A stretch of DNA of 50,963 nucleotides from Cohnella sp. AR92 (lineage in GTDB: Bacteria > Bacillota > Bacilli > Paenibacillales > Paenibacillaceae). Each line of letters starts with the position of its first letter. Position 1 is the stretch's first letter. The notes under the pieces were generated by a model that searched no databases, was not told where the DNA came from, and worked only from the letters and a program-made list of their open reading frames with translations. The translations under genes were made by a program, and so were the position numbers. The stretch covers positions 1 through 50,963 of the forward strand of contig NZ_RZJR01000024.1 in the NCBI RefSeq assembly GCF_003990975.1, read 5' to 3'. This document shows, one piece after another, positions 50,279-50,963 of this stretch.

Positions 50279-50963
50279 TTATTTCGTTATGAAGGTGAAC
50301 TCCTCGGAAACTCCTTCTTTATAACCGCCCTCGACAACGATCCGGAACGTATAGCGCGTGCCCGATTGCAGACCGGTCACCGTCGCAGAGGTTGCCGTTG
50401 GGTTAATAACCCCCGTAACCGCAGATACCCATTGTCCTCCGTCCCACTGTTCAATGCGAACGGCTTCCGCCTTCGTTGCCTGACTCCAACGAAGAGTAAG
50501 ACTGCTCGTTGTACTCGAGTACAGACTGAGGCTAGGAACAGCTTGAGTATCCGTCTTCACCGTGATGACATTGGAAGGACCCGCATTCTCACCGCCGGTT
50601 ACATTGAGCCGGATGTAGTAGGTCGTGTTCGGAGTTAAACCCGTTAATGTCGTGGTCTCAAGCGTCTTCGTCACCGATGTCGATGTCCAAGTCGTGCCGT
50701 CCGTCGAGCGTTGTACCTGCACGGCCGTCGCTTTCTTTGGCGCCGTCCAGATCAGGGTGATTCGACTGTCGCTCTTCACCGTGCTCTTCAGATTGCTTAC
50801 CGCGATCGTATCCGTCGTTGCCGTTACCGACTTCGAGTCGCCCCCATAGACGCCATCGCTGATATACAGACGGAAATAATACTTCGTGCCCGGACTCAGA
50901 CCCGTTACCGTCACTCCCGTCTCCGTAATGGCAAGGTCCTTGGCGGACGTGCTTGTCCAGGAG
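50279..50963 (-). CDS. Fibronectin type III repeat protein, C-terminal part (cut by window edge)
   Basis: The frame is open to the right edge, so only the last 227 residues or so are seen. They form at least two full Fn3 domains and part of another. Each has the family pattern: a W strand (ITLIWTAPKKATAVQVQRS; LTLRWSQATKAEAVRIEQW) and a conserved GLxPGTxYYFRL or GLTPNTTYYIRL strand. A GTG at 50914 is not a real start, because the Fn3 strand preceding it (SWTSTSAKDLAITETGV) continues upstream. Fn3 repeats are common spacers in secreted polysaccharide hydrolases and surface proteins of this group; the functional domain lies outside the window. Confidence 0.9.
   Translation of the reverse strand, partial: SWTSTSAKDLAITETGVTVTGLSPGTKYYFRLYISDGVYGGDSKSVTATTDTIAVSNLKSTVKSDSRITLIWTAPKKATAVQVQRSTDGTTWTSTSVTKTLETTTLTGLTPNTTYYIRLNVTGGENAGPSNVITVKTDTQAVPSLSLYSSTTSSLTLRWSQATKAEAVRIEQWDGGQWVSAVTGVINPTATSATVTGLQSGTRYTFRIVVEGGYKEGVSEEFTFITK

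Noticed and set aside
50912..50914. GTG at 50914 as start of the Fn3 protein
   Set aside because: The frame continues upstream with a plausible Fn3 strand, and no ribosome binding site is present; the gene is cut by the window.
1..50963. tRNA or rRNA genes, transposases, phage genes, attachment sites
   Set aside because: I looked for conserved tRNA arms, transposase motifs and integrase genes and saw none in the window.

Overview
The window reads as a chromosomal segment of an endospore-forming, flagellated Gram-positive of the Paenibacillus/Cohnella type. An alpha/beta-type small acid-soluble spore protein, DegS/DegU, ComFA/ComFC, a CsrA/FliW/flagellin module, SLH-domain surface proteins and intermediate base composition all point there. 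I made no database comparison, so genus level is inference.

Region 1 (about 1-12.6 kb, all minus strand) keeps the Bacillus subtilis order degS-degU-[..]-comFA-comFC-yvyF-flgM-flgN-flgK-flgL-yviE-fliW-csrA-hag. Between degU and comFA lie a small orphan membrane protein gene and a 50-bp tandem repeat array with inverted outlying copies. Good sigma-D promoter matches precede flgM and hag. The hag leader carries a textbook CsrA-binding hairpin, so the FliW-CsrA-flagellin homeostasis switch is visible at sequence level.

Region 2 (12.7-17 kb, minus) holds a secreted phosphodiester-glycosidase-type protein and a mannose-1-phosphate guanylyltransferase. Region 3 (17.1-35.4 kb) is a large exopolysaccharide locus in two divergent arms. 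The minus arm encodes a polyprenyl-phosphate sugar transferase, GalU, two tandem GH10 xylanase-like enzymes behind a cyclic-di-GMP-I riboswitch, a Wzz-type protein, a Wzy/ligase-like membrane protein, UDP-glucose dehydrogenase and a VanZ-like protein. The plus arm encodes a polysaccharide deacetylase, a flippase, three GT4 glycosyltransferases, an AsnB-type amidotransferase, a PssD/PssE split glycosyltransferase and a second Wzz-type protein, several with 4-bp stop/start overlaps. Together they could make, modify, export and trim an acidic (UDP-GlcA-containing) polymer.

Region 4 (35.4-40.1 kb) contains a PrsW-type intramembrane protease fused to two cyclic-nucleotide-binding-like domains and a zinc ribbon, divergent from a membrane-anchored glycosidase-like protein. 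Region 5 (40.1-51 kb, minus) has metK with an unusual self-competing leader, a SASP gene, a 1330-residue SLH/Ig-like surface protein with a sigma-D-like promoter, rfbC followed by a decayed rfbB, and three secreted or surface proteins; the last is a fibronectin-III protein cut by the window edge.

The best candidates for something undescribed are the cyclic-di-GMP riboswitch over paired EPS-locus xylanases, the CNB-CNB-PrsW-zinc-ribbon fusion, the mutually exclusive metK leader structures, the repeat array with inverted outliers around an orphan gene, and the sharing of a sigma-D-type promoter by flagellar genes and a giant S-layer-type protein.
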